From positions 1-64,000 of the forward strand of contig JAQVZS010000012.1 in assembly GCA_028708075.1 (NCBI GenBank): a stretch of DNA of 64,000 bases. Reading direction: 5' to 3'. The stretch comes from Massilibacteroides sp. (GTDB taxonomy: Bacteria > Bacteroidota > Bacteroidia > Bacteroidales > Tannerellaceae). Below the pieces are notes generated by a model. The model was given only the letters and a program-made list of their open reading frames with translations. It made no database searches and was not told the origin of the DNA. Positions 17,323 to 27,199 of the stretch are shown here, in pieces; within the stretch, counting starts at the first letter, position 1; the number at the start of each line of letters is the position of its first letter. The position numbers were made by a program, and so were the translations under genes.

Positions 17323-20322
17323 ATGCAAAACAAAGGATTTGTAAAGGTCTTTTCAACGCTTCTTACGCTTGTTTGTTTGTTTTACCTGTCATTTTCATTC
17401 GTGACAAGACACTACAACAGCAAAGCCGCTGAGTTTGCCAATGGAGACCCTGTAAAAGAGAGTCAATATCTTGATTCACTATCTACTCAGAAAGTTTGGC
17501 TGGGTTACACCCTAAAAGAATGTCGCGAGAAAGAAATCAGCCTGGGACTTGACCTTAAAGGAGGAATGAACGTCGTACTCGAACTTAACGTTGCCGACGT
17601 TATCCGTTCTTTGTCAAACAATAATCAGGATGAAAATTTCGGCAAAGCCTTAACTTCCGCTTATCAGCGTCAAGCTACAAGTCAAAAAGACTTTATCGAC
17701 TTGTTCGTTGAAGAATATAAAAAAATAGATCCGAATGTCCGGCTTGCATCCATATTCAGCACATTTGAATTAAAAGAAAAAATCACGCCGCAAAGTTCGG
17801 ATGCACAAGTTGTTTCTGTTTTGCGTGAAGAATTAAAAAGTGCCATTGATAATTCATTCAACGTTTTACGTACACGTATAGATCGGTTCGGCGTTGTCTC
17901 TCCTAACATTCAACGTCTGGAAACTACAGGACGTATTCTAGTTGAACTGCCTGGGGTAAAAGAACCGGAACGTGTTCGTAAACTTTTACAGGGAAGCGCA
18001 AATCTTGAATTTTGGGAAACGTACACGTTGCCGGAAATCTACCAAAATCTGATAGCCGCAGACAAAATTTTAGCCACTGTTCTTAAAAATACCGAAGAGG
18101 AAGCTTCCGCAACAACCGATACGGTAAAAAACGAATCTATAAAAGATTCTATCGTTACCAATGAAGCAGATTCGTTACTTGCCAAAATTGCTTCGCCGGA
18201 AACTAAAGAAACACAATCGTTTGAAGAATTTGCAAAAGAACATCCTCTTTTCGCGCTTCTTCAAATCAATCAATATAACGGACAATTGTCGCCGGGAACG
18301 GTAGTTGGTTATGCTCAGAAGAACAATATGGCTAAGATCGATGAATACTTAGAAATGAAACAAGTAAAAGATGTTCTTCCGCGTAATCTTTCTTTAAAAT
18401 GGGGGGTAAAAGCCATCGATGAAAAAGAAACGTTATATGAACTATACGCTATAAAAGTAACGAACCGCGATGGAACGCCTGCTTTGGGAGGAGACGTCGT
18501 AACAGATGCGAATGCCGATTTCGTACAACAAGCCGGTCGTTCGGAACAACAGGTAAGCATGTCGATGAATGCCGAGGGAGCAAAAGAATGGGCTCGCCTA
18601 ACCAAAGAAAATATCGGGAAATCGGTTGCGATCATCCTTGACGATATGGTATATTCGGCTCCGGTGGTAAACCAGGAGATTACAGGCGGACGTTCTCAAA
18701 TCAGCGGTCATTTTACACCAGAGGAAGCAAAAGACCTTGCAAACGTATTGAAATCCGGTAAAATGGCAGCGTCGATTCATATCGTACAGGAAGATGTCGT
18801 AGGACCTTCGCTGGGACAGGAAGCTATTAACTCGGGGATAATCTCATTCGTTTTAGGGTTATTAATCCTGGCCATATACATGTGCGTATTTTACGGTTTA
18901 CTTCCGGGTATGATTGCAAATGCAGCCTTATTCGTAAACATATTTTTTACGATGGGTATTCTGGCCTCGTTCCAGGCCGTACTTACCTTGCCGGGTATTG
19001 CCGGTATGGTATTGACACTGGGCATGGCCGTGGATGCAAATGTGTTGATTTACGAACGCATCAAGGAAGAATTAAGAGCCGGGAAAACAATGGGGAAAGC
19101 GATTTCAGATGGATATCAGAATGCGTTCTCTGCTATTTTCGATTCAAACATAACCTCTATTTTGACCGGAATCGTTTTGTTCTATTTCGGAACAGGCCCT
19201 ATCCGCGGATTTGCGACAACAATGATTATCGGGTTGTTCGCTTCCTTCCTGACAGCCGTATTCTTAACCCGTATCGTGTACGAAGCGCTATTGGCAAAAG
19301 ACAAATTGAAAAATGTCACCTTTATAACTTCGCTAACCAAGAATTTCCTGACTAATCCGAATTTTAATTTCTTGGGTAAACGCAAAATAGGTTATATCAT
19401 TCCGGTTGCTATTATTCTGTTGGGAGCCATTTCTATGATGACGATAGGATTGAACAACGGGATCGATTTTACCGGAGGCCGTAATTATATTGTACGGTTC
19501 AAACAAGAAGTAAAAACGGATGAAGTACGTAATCTATTAGCGACCAATCTGGAGGGCACTGTCAATGTAATCACCATTGGTTCGTCCGATCAGGTTCGTA
19601 TTTCCACTAACTACAAGATAGCAGATAATGATCCTTTAGTAGATGAAGAAATCGAAAAAAAATTATACTCCGGATTAAGCAGTTTAATGCCTGAAGGGAC
19701 AACATTAGAGGTCTTTAAATCGGATTTCATACAAAGTTCTCAGAAAGTAGGGCCAAGCATGGCGGATGATATCAAAAACAGTGCTATTTTCGCCGTTATC
19801 TTTGCCATGTTGTGTATGGCAGTATATATCTTGATTCGATTCCGCGATTACGCATTCTCTGCCGGTGTATTCGTATCTGTCTTTACCGTAACGCTTTGTA
19901 TCGTTTCATTCTACACCCTGCTCTGGAAAATATTACCATTTTCCATGGAGGTAGATCAAACCTTTATTGCAGCTATTTTGACCATTATCGGTTATGCGAT
20001 CAACGATACGGTGGTGGTATTCGACCGTATTCGTGAAACTATCTCAATTTATCCGAAGCGAGATCGTTTTCAAGTAATTAATCATGCATTAAATAGCACA
20101 TTAGCTCGTACATTCAGTACCTCCTTCTCCACGTTCATCGTGGTATTATGTATCTTCCTTTTGGGTGGAAGTACCATACAAAGTTTCACATTCGCCATCC
20201 TAATCGGAGTCGTAATCGGAACCTATGGAACCTTGTTCATTGCAACACCTATTGCTTATGAAATCCAAAAAAGAAAATTCAAAAAGAAAGGTCTTGTTTT
20301 TGAGGAAGGTGAGGTAAAGTAA
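17323..20322 (+). CDS. secDF: Fused protein translocase subunit SecDF
   Basis: A 999-residue single-chain SecD-SecF, the arrangement usual in Bacteroidetes. It uses the proton gradient to complete Sec-dependent export. The SecD part has an N-terminal span, a large periplasmic P1 region with the conserved LGLDLKGGMNVVLE (about 75-88) and the SecD signature near residues 495-510. Its RND-like bundle includes GMAVDANVLIYERIKEE. The SecF part begins near residue 690 with GIDFTGG and contains AINDTVVVFDRIRE. A strong terminator follows, shared in orientation with the opposing fumarase gene. Confidence 0.97.
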   Translation: MQNKGFVKVFSTLLTLVCLFYLSFSFVTRHYNSKAAEFANGDPVKESQYLDSLSTQKVWLGYTLKECREKEISLGLDLKGGMNVVLELNVADVIRSLSNNNQDENFGKALTSAYQRQATSQKDFIDLFVEEYKKIDPNVRLASIFSTFELKEKITPQSSDAQVVSVLREELKSAIDNSFNVLRTRIDRFGVVSPNIQRLETTGRILVELPGVKEPERVRKLLQGSANLEFWETYTLPEIYQNLIAADKILATVLKNTEEEASATTDTVKNESIKDSIVTNEADSLLAKIASPETKETQSFEEFAKEHPLFALLQINQYNGQLSPGTVVGYAQKNNMAKIDEYLEMKQVKDVLPRNLSLKWGVKAIDEKETLYELYAIKVTNRDGTPALGGDVVTDANADFVQQAGRSEQQVSMSMNAEGAKEWARLTKENIGKSVAIILDDMVYSAPVVNQEITGGRSQISGHFTPEEAKDLANVLKSGKMAASIHIVQEDVVGPSLGQEAINSGIISFVLGLLILAIYMCVFYGLLPGMIANAALFVNIFFTMGILASFQAVLTLPGIAGMVLTLGMAVDANVLIYERIKEELRAGKTMGKAISDGYQNAFSAIFDSNITSILTGIVLFYFGTGPIRGFATTMIIGLFASFLTAVFLTRIVYEALLAKDKLKNVTFITSLTKNFLTNPNFNFLGKRKIGYIIPVAIILLGAISMMTIGLNNGIDFTGGRNYIVRFKQEVKTDEVRNLLATNLEGTVNVITIGSSDQVRISTNYKIADNDPLVDEEIEKKLYSGLSSLMPEGTTLEVFKSDFIQSSQKVGPSMADDIKNSAIFAVIFAMLCMAVYILIRFRDYAFSAGVFVSVFTVTLCIVSFYTLLWKILPFSMEVDQTFIAAILTIIGYAINDTVVVFDRIRETISIYPKRDRFQVINHALNSTLARTFSTSFSTFIVVLCIFLLGGSTIQSFTFAILIGVVIGTYGTLFIATPIAYEIQKRKFKKKGLVFEEGEVK

Positions 20323-20348
20323 GATCAAAGAAAATACTCCTAATAAAA

Positions 20349-20391
20349 AATCCCCTGTAATTTTTGAGCGAATTACAGGGGATTCTTTTTT
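20349..20391. terminator. Bidirectional intrinsic terminator between secDF and fumarase
   Basis: AATCCCCTGTAATT (20349-20362) pairs perfectly with AATTACAGGGGATT (20371-20384) around 8 bases. It is followed by CTTTTTT on the plus strand and preceded by an A run that gives T on the minus strand. It lies between converging genes. Confidence 0.92.
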
Positions 20392-20406
20392 GCTATACGT
20401 CTGATT

Positions 20407-22035
20407 TCAACAGCGCGGTTGTAACTGTTTAAAGAAGTCGTTCCCCTTATTGTCTACTAAAATAAATGCCGGGAAATTTTCTACTTCAATCTTCCAGATC
20501 GCTTCCATGCCTAATTCGGGATATTCCAGGCACTCGACTTTTTTAATGCTTTCCTGAGCAAGAATCGCTGCCGGCCCGCCGATACTTCCCAAATAAAACC
20601 CGCCATGTTTCTTACAAGCGTCCGTTACCTGTTGGCTGCGATTCCCTTTCGCAATCATAATCAGGCTACCGCCATTTTCCTGAAAAAGATCTACATACGA
20701 ATCCATCCGGCCTGCAGTTGTCGGCCCAAAAGAGCCGGAAGCCATGCCTACTGGAGTTTTCGCCGGCCCTGCATAATAAATTGGATGGTCTTTAATATAT
20801 TGAGGAAGGCCTTCGCCCGCATCCAAACGTTCTTTCAATTTCGCATGCGCAATATCGCGACCTACGATAATTGTCCCGGATAAAGATAAACGGGTAGACA
20901 CAGGATATTTATCCAGTTCTTTCAAAATATCAACCATCGGTTGATTCAAATTAATCTTAACCGCTTCACCTTCTCCGGCCTGACGAAGTTCTTCAGGGAT
21001 CAGATGTCCCGGATTAGTCTCCATTTGTTCGATCCAAATTCCGTCCTTATTTATCTTCGCCTTAATATTACGGTCGGCTGAACAAGAAACGCCCATTCCC
21101 ACCGGGCACGAAGCGCCGTGCCGGGGTAAACGAACAATACGTATATCATGTGCAAAATATTTACCACCGAATTGCGCTCCCAATCCTATTTTATGTGCTT
21201 CCTCCAAGACCTGTTTTTCCAATTCAATATCACGGAAAGCTTGTCCGCCTTCATTTCCTGTTGTCGGCAGATTATCATAATAATGAGCAGAAGCCAATTT
21301 CACCGTTTTCAGGTTTGTTTCAGCAGAAGTCCCCCCGATCACAAAAGCAATGTGATAAGGCGGACAGGCTGCTGTACCCAACGATTTCATTTTTTCCACC
21401 AAAAAAGGCACTAATGTAGCAGGATTCAATAATGCTTTTGTCTCCTGATATAAATAAGTTTTGTTCGCCGATCCTCCACCTTTTGCAATACAAAGAAATT
21501 TATATTCGTCCCCACGGACAGCATACAAATCTATCTGAGCAGGCAAATTACAACCGGTATTAATTTCCTTGTACATATCCAACGGAACGTTCTGCGAATA
21601 ACGGAGGTTTTCTTCCGTATACGTTTTATAAACTCCTTTGGAAAGAGCCTCTTCATCATTTCCATCCGTCCAAACCTGCTGTCCTTTCTTTCCAACGATG
21701 ATAGCCGTTCCCGTATCCTGACAAAAAGGTAATTTGCCTTTAGCCGACACGTCCGCATTCCGCAAAAAAGTCAAAGCCACAAACTTATCATTATCACTTG
21801 CTTCAGGGTCAGCAAGAATTTTGGCAACCTGTTCCTGATGTTCCGGACGCAAGAAAAAAGAAACATCATGAAAAGCCGCGTTTGCCAATTTAGTTAAAGC
21901 TTCAGATTCCACTTTTAAAATAGTTTTACCTTCAAATTCAACCGTAGAAACATGTTCTTTGGTCAATAAATAATACTTAGTATGATCAGGCCCCATCGGA
22001 AATGGTTCCTGATACTTAAACGGAGGTGTTGCCAT
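20407..22035 (-). CDS. fumB: Class I fumarate hydratase (iron-sulfur)
   Basis: A 542-residue class I fumarase, which uses an oxygen-sensitive [4Fe-4S] cluster to interconvert malate and fumarate. Both family parts are present: an N-terminal alpha region ([18 protein letters not shown] near 108-125, with a cluster Cys) and a C-terminal beta region ([16 protein letters not shown] near 439-454). Cluster cysteines fit PFCQDTG, GCNLPAQ and GVSCSADRN. In an anaerobe it supplies fumarate to the FrdCAB reductase encoded 4 kb away. The upstream gap (22036-22163) has a CAAAAATA minus-strand -7-like element at 22087-22094. Confidence 0.95.
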   Translation of the reverse strand: MATPPFKYQEPFPMGPDHTKYYLLTKEHVSTVEFEGKTILKVESEALTKLANAAFHDVSFFLRPEHQEQVAKILADPEASDNDKFVALTFLRNADVSAKGKLPFCQDTGTAIIVGKKGQQVWTDGNDEEALSKGVYKTYTEENLRYSQNVPLDMYKEINTGCNLPAQIDLYAVRGDEYKFLCIAKGGGSANKTYLYQETKALLNPATLVPFLVEKMKSLGTAACPPYHIAFVIGGTSAETNLKTVKLASAHYYDNLPTTGNEGGQAFRDIELEKQVLEEAHKIGLGAQFGGKYFAHDIRIVRLPRHGASCPVGMGVSCSADRNIKAKINKDGIWIEQMETNPGHLIPEELRQAGEGEAVKINLNQPMVDILKELDKYPVSTRLSLSGTIIVGRDIAHAKLKERLDAGEGLPQYIKDHPIYYAGPAKTPVGMASGSFGPTTAGRMDSYVDLFQENGGSLIMIAKGNRSQQVTDACKKHGGFYLGSIGGPAAILAQESIKKVECLEYPELGMEAIWKIEVENFPAFILVDNKGNDFFKQLQPRC

Positions 22036-22150
22036 ATCGCTATATCTTTTTTATTAGTTAGTAATGCCGCATATAGTAAAAGGAAACAAAAATACGCATT
22101 ATTTTGAACAAATAGAAACCACTAAATAGGGATACTGTGAAAGAAAATTC

Positions 22151-22158
22151 TATTTTTG
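22151..22158 (+). promoter_or_regulatory. Possible -7 element just before the T9SS protease start
   Basis: TATTTTTG matches TAnnTTTG and lies 5 bases before the ATG at 22164. If used, the transcript would be nearly leaderless and the GTG at 22137 could not be the start. No -33 partner was seen. Confidence 0.3.
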
Positions 22159-22163
22159 CAAGT

Positions 22164-24407
22164 ATGCATACAAAATTTCGTATATTAAAAACCGTTGTTT
22201 TCTCCCTATTCTTCTTTATTTCTGCCGGTCATGCGCAGATAAGTCATGGAGGAAAACCTTTACCATATATCACACTAAAAAGTTCTCTCCAGTCTTTTTT
22301 TCAAGAGATGCCCCCGTTTGATATAGAAGCAGAAATAAAAGCAGATTCGTTAGCACAAAACAGTTTACGCAGCGGATTCCGTTTTGCCTATAAATTTATA
22401 ACAGATTTCACGCCGGCCAATTCAGGCCAAATTTTCTATTTGGCTGATGGCACAAAAGTATGGCGATTAGGAATCCGCTCCACTAACGCCTACTCCCTGA
22501 ACCTCCTATTTACAGAGTACGAAGTGCCGGAAGGTGCGCAATTGTTTTTATATTCACCGGATCAGAGTCAAATCTTAGGTTCGTTCAATCACTTAAATAA
22601 TTCCGAATTGGGGCTTCTACCTATCGCTCCTATTTATGGTGAAGAATTAATTATTGAATACCAAGAGCCGGCAGGTGTAGACTTCGCCGGAAGACTAAAA
22701 GTGGGTGAAGTAAACCATGGTTATCACGATCTTCGCGGATCGGAACCCGGGACTAATTTAGCAAAATACTATTGCATGCCCTCTACGATCTGCGTGCAAG
22801 ACACAACCGAAAAATACGACGAAATCACCCGAAGTGTTGTTTTGCTAATCATCAACGGCACTACGTTATGTACAGGAGCACTCGTAAACAACACGCAAAA
22901 CGATGGAACACCCTATCTGCTAACCGCATCGCATTGTTTGAATGACCGGTTCAACATAACGAATCCGGATTATGCCCAAATAGCAGGAACAATCATCAGT
23001 TTTTTCAATTATGAAAGCCCTTTCTGCTCCTTTCCCCTGCGAGGGACGGAAGAAATGTCAATGGCCTCTACCATTTACCGTGCGGTAAACGAAAAAACAG
23101 ACATGACCTTATTGGAATTATTAGAAACACCACCGATCTATTATCGTCCATATTATGCGGGGTGGACTATTTCAGAATCTCCTCTCCCTCCGTTCTTGAA
23201 TATTCATCATCCTGGCGGTTCCGTCAAAAGGATAAACTATTGTACTAAAAATATAAAATTAACGTCATATGGAGGTACCTTTAATTTTAATGCAAACTCT
23301 CATTGGATTGTTGAAGAATGGGCAACAGGCAGCACTGCCGGCGGATCTTCAGGCTCTCCTCTATTCGATGCAAATAACCGGATCATAGGTTCGCTCACCG
23401 GTGGCGAATCCACATGCACTTCCCCCAAAAACGATCTTTTTTTCGCTATACATAAAAGCTGGACTTCCGGCAATGCAGACAGCACGAATTTAAAACCCTG
23501 GTTAGATCCGAAAGGTGAGCAGACCTTATGCGATGGTTTAGATCCCTATAGAAACAACAAAGCGGTAGAAATAAGCAATATAGCAGACCCAATAAGTAGA
23601 GAACTCTTCGAAACGACCTATTTACCCCCCCCCGATTCCGGGCTTCAATTTGGAGTAAACTCATTGAAAACAGTGGAATACGCCGAAGCCTTTACTGTTT
23701 CGGGAGAAGTAACACTTTACGGAGCATATTTCGTCACTCCTGAAATAAAAAACGCCCATGGTCTCAGCATTGAAGTCAATGTTTATGGAAATACAAGCAA
23801 CGATGGTCCATCCGATCATTTGTATTCCACGTCGTTTAATCCTACATACACAAACCTCAGCATCATCGACAGTAGTTTTCAACAAACATCCAAACCGTTA
23901 TCCCGGGCGCAGGAAAGTTTCATAAAATTTGACGAATCGATAACGATCTCGAACAAATTTTATATCGGCTATAAAATAACGGCATTGGAAAACGACACTT
24001 TTGCCGTTTACAACCTGCCCTCAAAAGCCGTTCCCCAAAATACGGCATGGATTAAATACCAAAACAGATGGATAGAGAATACCACTCATCCGGTAAATCC
24101 GTTTAAATCATCCCTGTTTATCACTCCTGTTGTAAAATATAAAAACCCACCTGTCCACAACAACACCATACAAGCAAATCCTCTCGAGATTCGAATAACG
24201 ACCGACAGGACGGCACGAAAGATAACAATTCATTTACCGCTATCCGCTATAACAGCGAAATACGAATTATTTTCAATCGACGGAAGAATCATACAAAACG
24301 GTTTTTTGACAAACGACCGGAACGATTTAACCGTGCAACAATCCGGCATTTTTATTCTCCGAATATCTCATCATCGACAAGAATGCATTTCAAAGATTGT
24401 TTTATAA
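22164..24407 (+). CDS. Secreted trypsin-like serine protease with T9SS type A sorting domain
   Basis: A 748-residue exported protease from ATG 22164 (MHTKFRIL). The GTG at 22137 would put ten polar residues before the signal peptide. The signal peptide ends at GHAQ (about 25). The chymotrypsin-like triad fits His257 (LLTASHCL), Asp313 (KTDMTLLEL) and Ser396 (GGSSGSPLFD), as in lysyl endopeptidase-like enzymes. The last ~80 residues (YELFSIDGRII then GIFILRI and SKIVL) are a T9SS sorting domain, so the enzyme is passed through the Sec system and then the type IX apparatus to the surface. Peptide specificity is not evident. Confidence 0.88.
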   Translation: MHTKFRILKTVVFSLFFFISAGHAQISHGGKPLPYITLKSSLQSFFQEMPPFDIEAEIKADSLAQNSLRSGFRFAYKFITDFTPANSGQIFYLADGTKVWRLGIRSTNAYSLNLLFTEYEVPEGAQLFLYSPDQSQILGSFNHLNNSELGLLPIAPIYGEELIIEYQEPAGVDFAGRLKVGEVNHGYHDLRGSEPGTNLAKYYCMPSTICVQDTTEKYDEITRSVVLLIINGTTLCTGALVNNTQNDGTPYLLTASHCLNDRFNITNPDYAQIAGTIISFFNYESPFCSFPLRGTEEMSMASTIYRAVNEKTDMTLLELLETPPIYYRPYYAGWTISESPLPPFLNIHHPGGSVKRINYCTKNIKLTSYGGTFNFNANSHWIVEEWATGSTAGGSSGSPLFDANNRIIGSLTGGESTCTSPKNDLFFAIHKSWTSGNADSTNLKPWLDPKGEQTLCDGLDPYRNNKAVEISNIADPISRELFETTYLPPPDSGLQFGVNSLKTVEYAEAFTVSGEVTLYGAYFVTPEIKNAHGLSIEVNVYGNTSNDGPSDHLYSTSFNPTYTNLSIIDSSFQQTSKPLSRAQESFIKFDESITISNKFYIGYKITALENDTFAVYNLPSKAVPQNTAWIKYQNRWIENTTHPVNPFKSSLFITPVVKYKNPPVHNNTIQANPLEIRITTDRTARKITIHLPLSAITAKYELFSIDGRIIQNGFLTNDRNDLTVQQSGIFILRISHHRQECISKIVL

Positions 24408-24426
24408 AAGATTTTAGTTTATCTTC

Positions 24427-24457
24427 TTTATTCATAACGAAAAAATATATAGTTTTG
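24427..24457 (+). promoter_or_regulatory. Promoter for the OmpA/TPR lipoprotein gene
   Basis: TTTA (24427-24430, three of four matches to TTTG) is followed after 19 bases by TAGTTTTG (24450-24457). Transcription would start about 60 bases before the ATG. Confidence 0.5.
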
Positions 24458-24525
24458 CATGTATTGGCGAAAGGATTGGATAGACATAAAAAAATAATAA
24501 TAACTTTTAAAACTTACATCAGATT

Positions 24526-26217
24526 ATGAACAAAAAGTATTTATTGCCATTCCTGGTATTGGCAGCGATTGTAACCTTTTCATCTTGCTCCAACAAGTTG
24601 AAACCGTTAGCGCAAGAGTACATTAAAGCTGAACCGCAGCCGTTAGAGGCTATCGGTGGTCAGGTGCCGGTAACGATTAATGCAACATTCCCGGCCAAAT
24701 GGTTTAACAAGAAAGCTGTTGTAACCGTAACTCCGGTTCTTCGTTATGCCGGTGGTGAAGCATGGGGAACTTCATATACGTTCCAAGGTGAAAAGGTAGC
24801 CGGGAACAATCAGGTTATTCCTCAAAAAGAAGGAGCAAACGTAACCATGAAATCTTCCTTTACCTATAAACCGGAAATGAAGAAATCGGAACTTTATTTG
24901 ACATTCGACGCAAAGATTAAAAACAAAACGGTAAAATTGCCTGATGTGAAAATCGGTGACGGAGTAGTTGCTACTTCCGAATTAGCCAACGCAGCCACAG
25001 CAACGCCGGCAGTCGGAGCAGATAAATTCCAACGGATCATCAAAGAAGCACACAACGCAAACATTATGTTCTTGATTCAACAAGCTGAACTTCGTTCTAA
25101 AGAACTTTCTAAACAAGAAGTTTCCGATTGGAAAGATCTTGTTAAAAATGCCGACGAAGCTCCGAATCAGAATGTAGCTATTGAAATTTCCGCTTATGCA
25201 TCTCCTGATGGTGGTGTAAAACTGAATACCGGCCTTGCAGAAAAACGTGAAACGAACACCTCGAAATTTTTGAACAAAGAACTGAAAAAACAAAAAATCG
25301 ATGTTCCAGTTGATGCACGTTATACCGCTCAGGACTGGGAAGGTTTCCAGGAATTGGTATCCAAATCGACTATTCAAGACAAAGACTTAGTTCTTCGTGT
25401 ACTTTCCATGTATAACGATCCGGAACAACGCGAAAAAGAAATTAAAAACATTTCTACCGTATTTAGCACGTTAGCTGAAGAAATCTTGCCTCAATTACGT
25501 CGTTCACGTTTGACGGCCAACATCGAAATTATTGGCAAATCAGACGACGAAATCAGCGCATTGGCAAAAAGCAATCCGAAAGAACTTAGCGTAGAAGAAA
25601 TTCTTTATGCCGCTACATTAACTAATAATGACAGCGAAAAAGAAGCAATCTACAAAAAAGCAGGCGAACTTTACGGAAACGATTACCGTACATGGAACAA
25701 CATCGGTATGCAACGTTTCAAAGCCGGCGATTTAGCGAAAGCAGAAGAAATGTTTAACAAATCTAACACGGTAAAAGCTAATCCGGAAGCAAACATGAAC
25801 TTAGGTTTGATCGCTCTTACCAAAGGAGACAATGCAAAAGCACAACAATTATTGGGAAGTGCCTCAGGTGTAAACGAACTGAGTGAAGCTTTAGGTGTTC
25901 TTTATCTGGAACAGGGCGAATATGCAAAAGCAGTCAACTCATTCGGATCGATTAAGAGCAATAACGCTGCATTAGCTCAGATTTTGGTTAAAGATTACAG
26001 CAAAGCACAGCAAACACTGAACAGCGTTGCTAATCCGGATGCAACAACCGACTACCTAAAAGCAATCGTTGCCGCTCGTACAAACAATTCAAACGGTGTC
26101 ATCAGCAGTCTGAAATCAGCGATTGCCAAAGATCGTTCTTTAGCAAAAGAAGCCGCAGAAGATTTAGAGTTTGCAAAATATGCAACCAACGCAGATTTCT
26201 CAAGTTTAGTTAAATAA
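24526..26217 (+). CDS. Outer-membrane lipoprotein with OmpA-like and TPR regions
   Basis: A 563-residue lipoprotein. The signal peptide ends in TFSSC with lipidation at Cys21. Residues about 25-150 are beta-rich and unassigned. Residues about 165-345 contain an OmpA-like stretch (NVAIEISAYASPDGG then a LNTGLAEKRE helix), suggesting peptidoglycan contact. Residues about 365-560 are tetratricopeptide-like helices (WNNIGMQRFKAGDLAKAEEMF, EALGVLYLEQGEYAKAV). The clean, GC-favouring codon choice and strong flanking terminator suggest high expression. Related proteins are abundant in Porphyromonas and Tannerella envelopes; a precise role is not established from sequence. Confidence 0.8.
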   Translation: MNKKYLLPFLVLAAIVTFSSCSNKLKPLAQEYIKAEPQPLEAIGGQVPVTINATFPAKWFNKKAVVTVTPVLRYAGGEAWGTSYTFQGEKVAGNNQVIPQKEGANVTMKSSFTYKPEMKKSELYLTFDAKIKNKTVKLPDVKIGDGVVATSELANAATATPAVGADKFQRIIKEAHNANIMFLIQQAELRSKELSKQEVSDWKDLVKNADEAPNQNVAIEISAYASPDGGVKLNTGLAEKRETNTSKFLNKELKKQKIDVPVDARYTAQDWEGFQELVSKSTIQDKDLVLRVLSMYNDPEQREKEIKNISTVFSTLAEEILPQLRRSRLTANIEIIGKSDDEISALAKSNPKELSVEEILYAATLTNNDSEKEAIYKKAGELYGNDYRTWNNIGMQRFKAGDLAKAEEMFNKSNTVKANPEANMNLGLIALTKGDNAKAQQLLGSASGVNELSEALGVLYLEQGEYAKAVNSFGSIKSNNAALAQILVKDYSKAQQTLNSVANPDATTDYLKAIVAARTNNSNGVISSLKSAIAKDRSLAKEAAEDLEFAKYATNADFSSLVK

Positions 26218-26235
26218 CTAAGTAATTTTACACAA

Positions 26236-26279
26236 AAAAGAAGGAATATTCCCGTCAAGGAATGCTCCTTCTTTTTTTT
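26236..26279 (+). terminator. Intrinsic terminator of the OmpA/TPR lipoprotein gene
   Basis: AAAAAAGAAGGA-ATATTCC and GGAAT-GCTCCTTCTTTTTT form an imperfect stem around a short loop, ending in eight T. It starts about 20 bases past the stop. Confidence 0.8.
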
Positions 26280-26366
26280 TGCCGGAGCCTTTTCAAAAAC
26301 ATTCAGAACAACCCAAAAGAAGCAATCCGGTGGCGCTATCTAATTGGCGAAATATTTCTTTAATCA

Positions 26367-26398
26367 TTTGTTTCATCCGCGTATTTACTCTACCTTTG
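26367..26398 (+). promoter_or_regulatory. Promoter of the frdCAB operon
   Basis: TTTG (26367-26370) and TACCTTTG (26391-26398), 20 bases apart, are a full match to the Bacteroidetes consensus. The leader before the first ATG is about 57 nt. Confidence 0.75.
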
Positions 26399-26461
26399 CG
26401 AAAAATCACAGGACAAAAGCACAAATTCTAAATACAATTAAATAACTTAAATTATTATCTT

Positions 26462-27163
26462 ATGTGGTTACTTAATTCTTCTATTGGGAAGAAGCTGATA
26501 ATGAGCATATCAGGTCTCTTCCTTATTTTGTTTCTGGTGTTCCACTTGTGCATGAACATCGCGGCGGTTTTCTCGGAAGAAGCGTACAATATGATTTGCG
26601 CCTTCTTGGGATCTAACTGGTACGCGGTAGCAGGCACATTGGTATTAGCGGCCGGTTTTATTGTCCATATCGTTTATGCGATTTTTCTGACATTGGAAAA
26701 TCGTAAAGCGCGAGGAAACGACCGTTATGCGGTTAATGTTCGCCCGAAAAACGTAGAATGGTCTTCGCAGAACATGTTCGTATTAGGGCTTATTGTTTTA
26801 GGGTTTCTGGTATTACACTTTTCCCAGTTCTGGTATAAAATGATGTTTGCCGAATTGACCGGACATCACGAAGTTGAATTGGGCGGGCAAATGGTCGGAA
26901 CAACGATGGGAGCAGAATTTATCAAGTATTATTTCAGCCAACTTTGGATCGTTATTGCCTACCTGGCATGGTATACGGCATTATGGTTCCATTTGACTCA
27001 TGGATTCTGGAGCGCTCTTCAAACAATCGGATGGAACAACACGATCTGGATGAATCGCTGGAAAGTGATTTCAGACATTTTCGCAACAGTCGTATGCTTA
27101 GGCTTCGCATTCGTTACGATCTTCTTCTATCTGAAAAGCCTTTGCGGAAGTGCTTGCTGTTAA
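26462..27163 (+). CDS. frdC: Succinate dehydrogenase/fumarate reductase cytochrome b subunit
   Basis: A 233-residue membrane anchor with about five spans that carries heme b and passes electrons from menaquinol to FrdAB. Candidate heme-ligand histidines are in FHLCMNIAAVF (about 21-31), FIVHIVYAI (about 62-70), VLHFSQFWYK (about 119-128) and LWFHLTHGFW (about 175-184). This pattern is that of the diheme single-chain (type B) family. It is first in a three-gene operon with frdA 36 bases downstream. Confidence 0.95.
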   Translation: MWLLNSSIGKKLIMSISGLFLILFLVFHLCMNIAAVFSEEAYNMICAFLGSNWYAVAGTLVLAAGFIVHIVYAIFLTLENRKARGNDRYAVNVRPKNVEWSSQNMFVLGLIVLGFLVLHFSQFWYKMMFAELTGHHEVELGGQMVGTTMGAEFIKYYFSQLWIVIAYLAWYTALWFHLTHGFWSALQTIGWNNTIWMNRWKVISDIFATVVCLGFAFVTIFFYLKSLCGSACC

Positions 27164-27199
27164 TTCAAGTGTAATCATATTCATCGAAAATTTATTATT

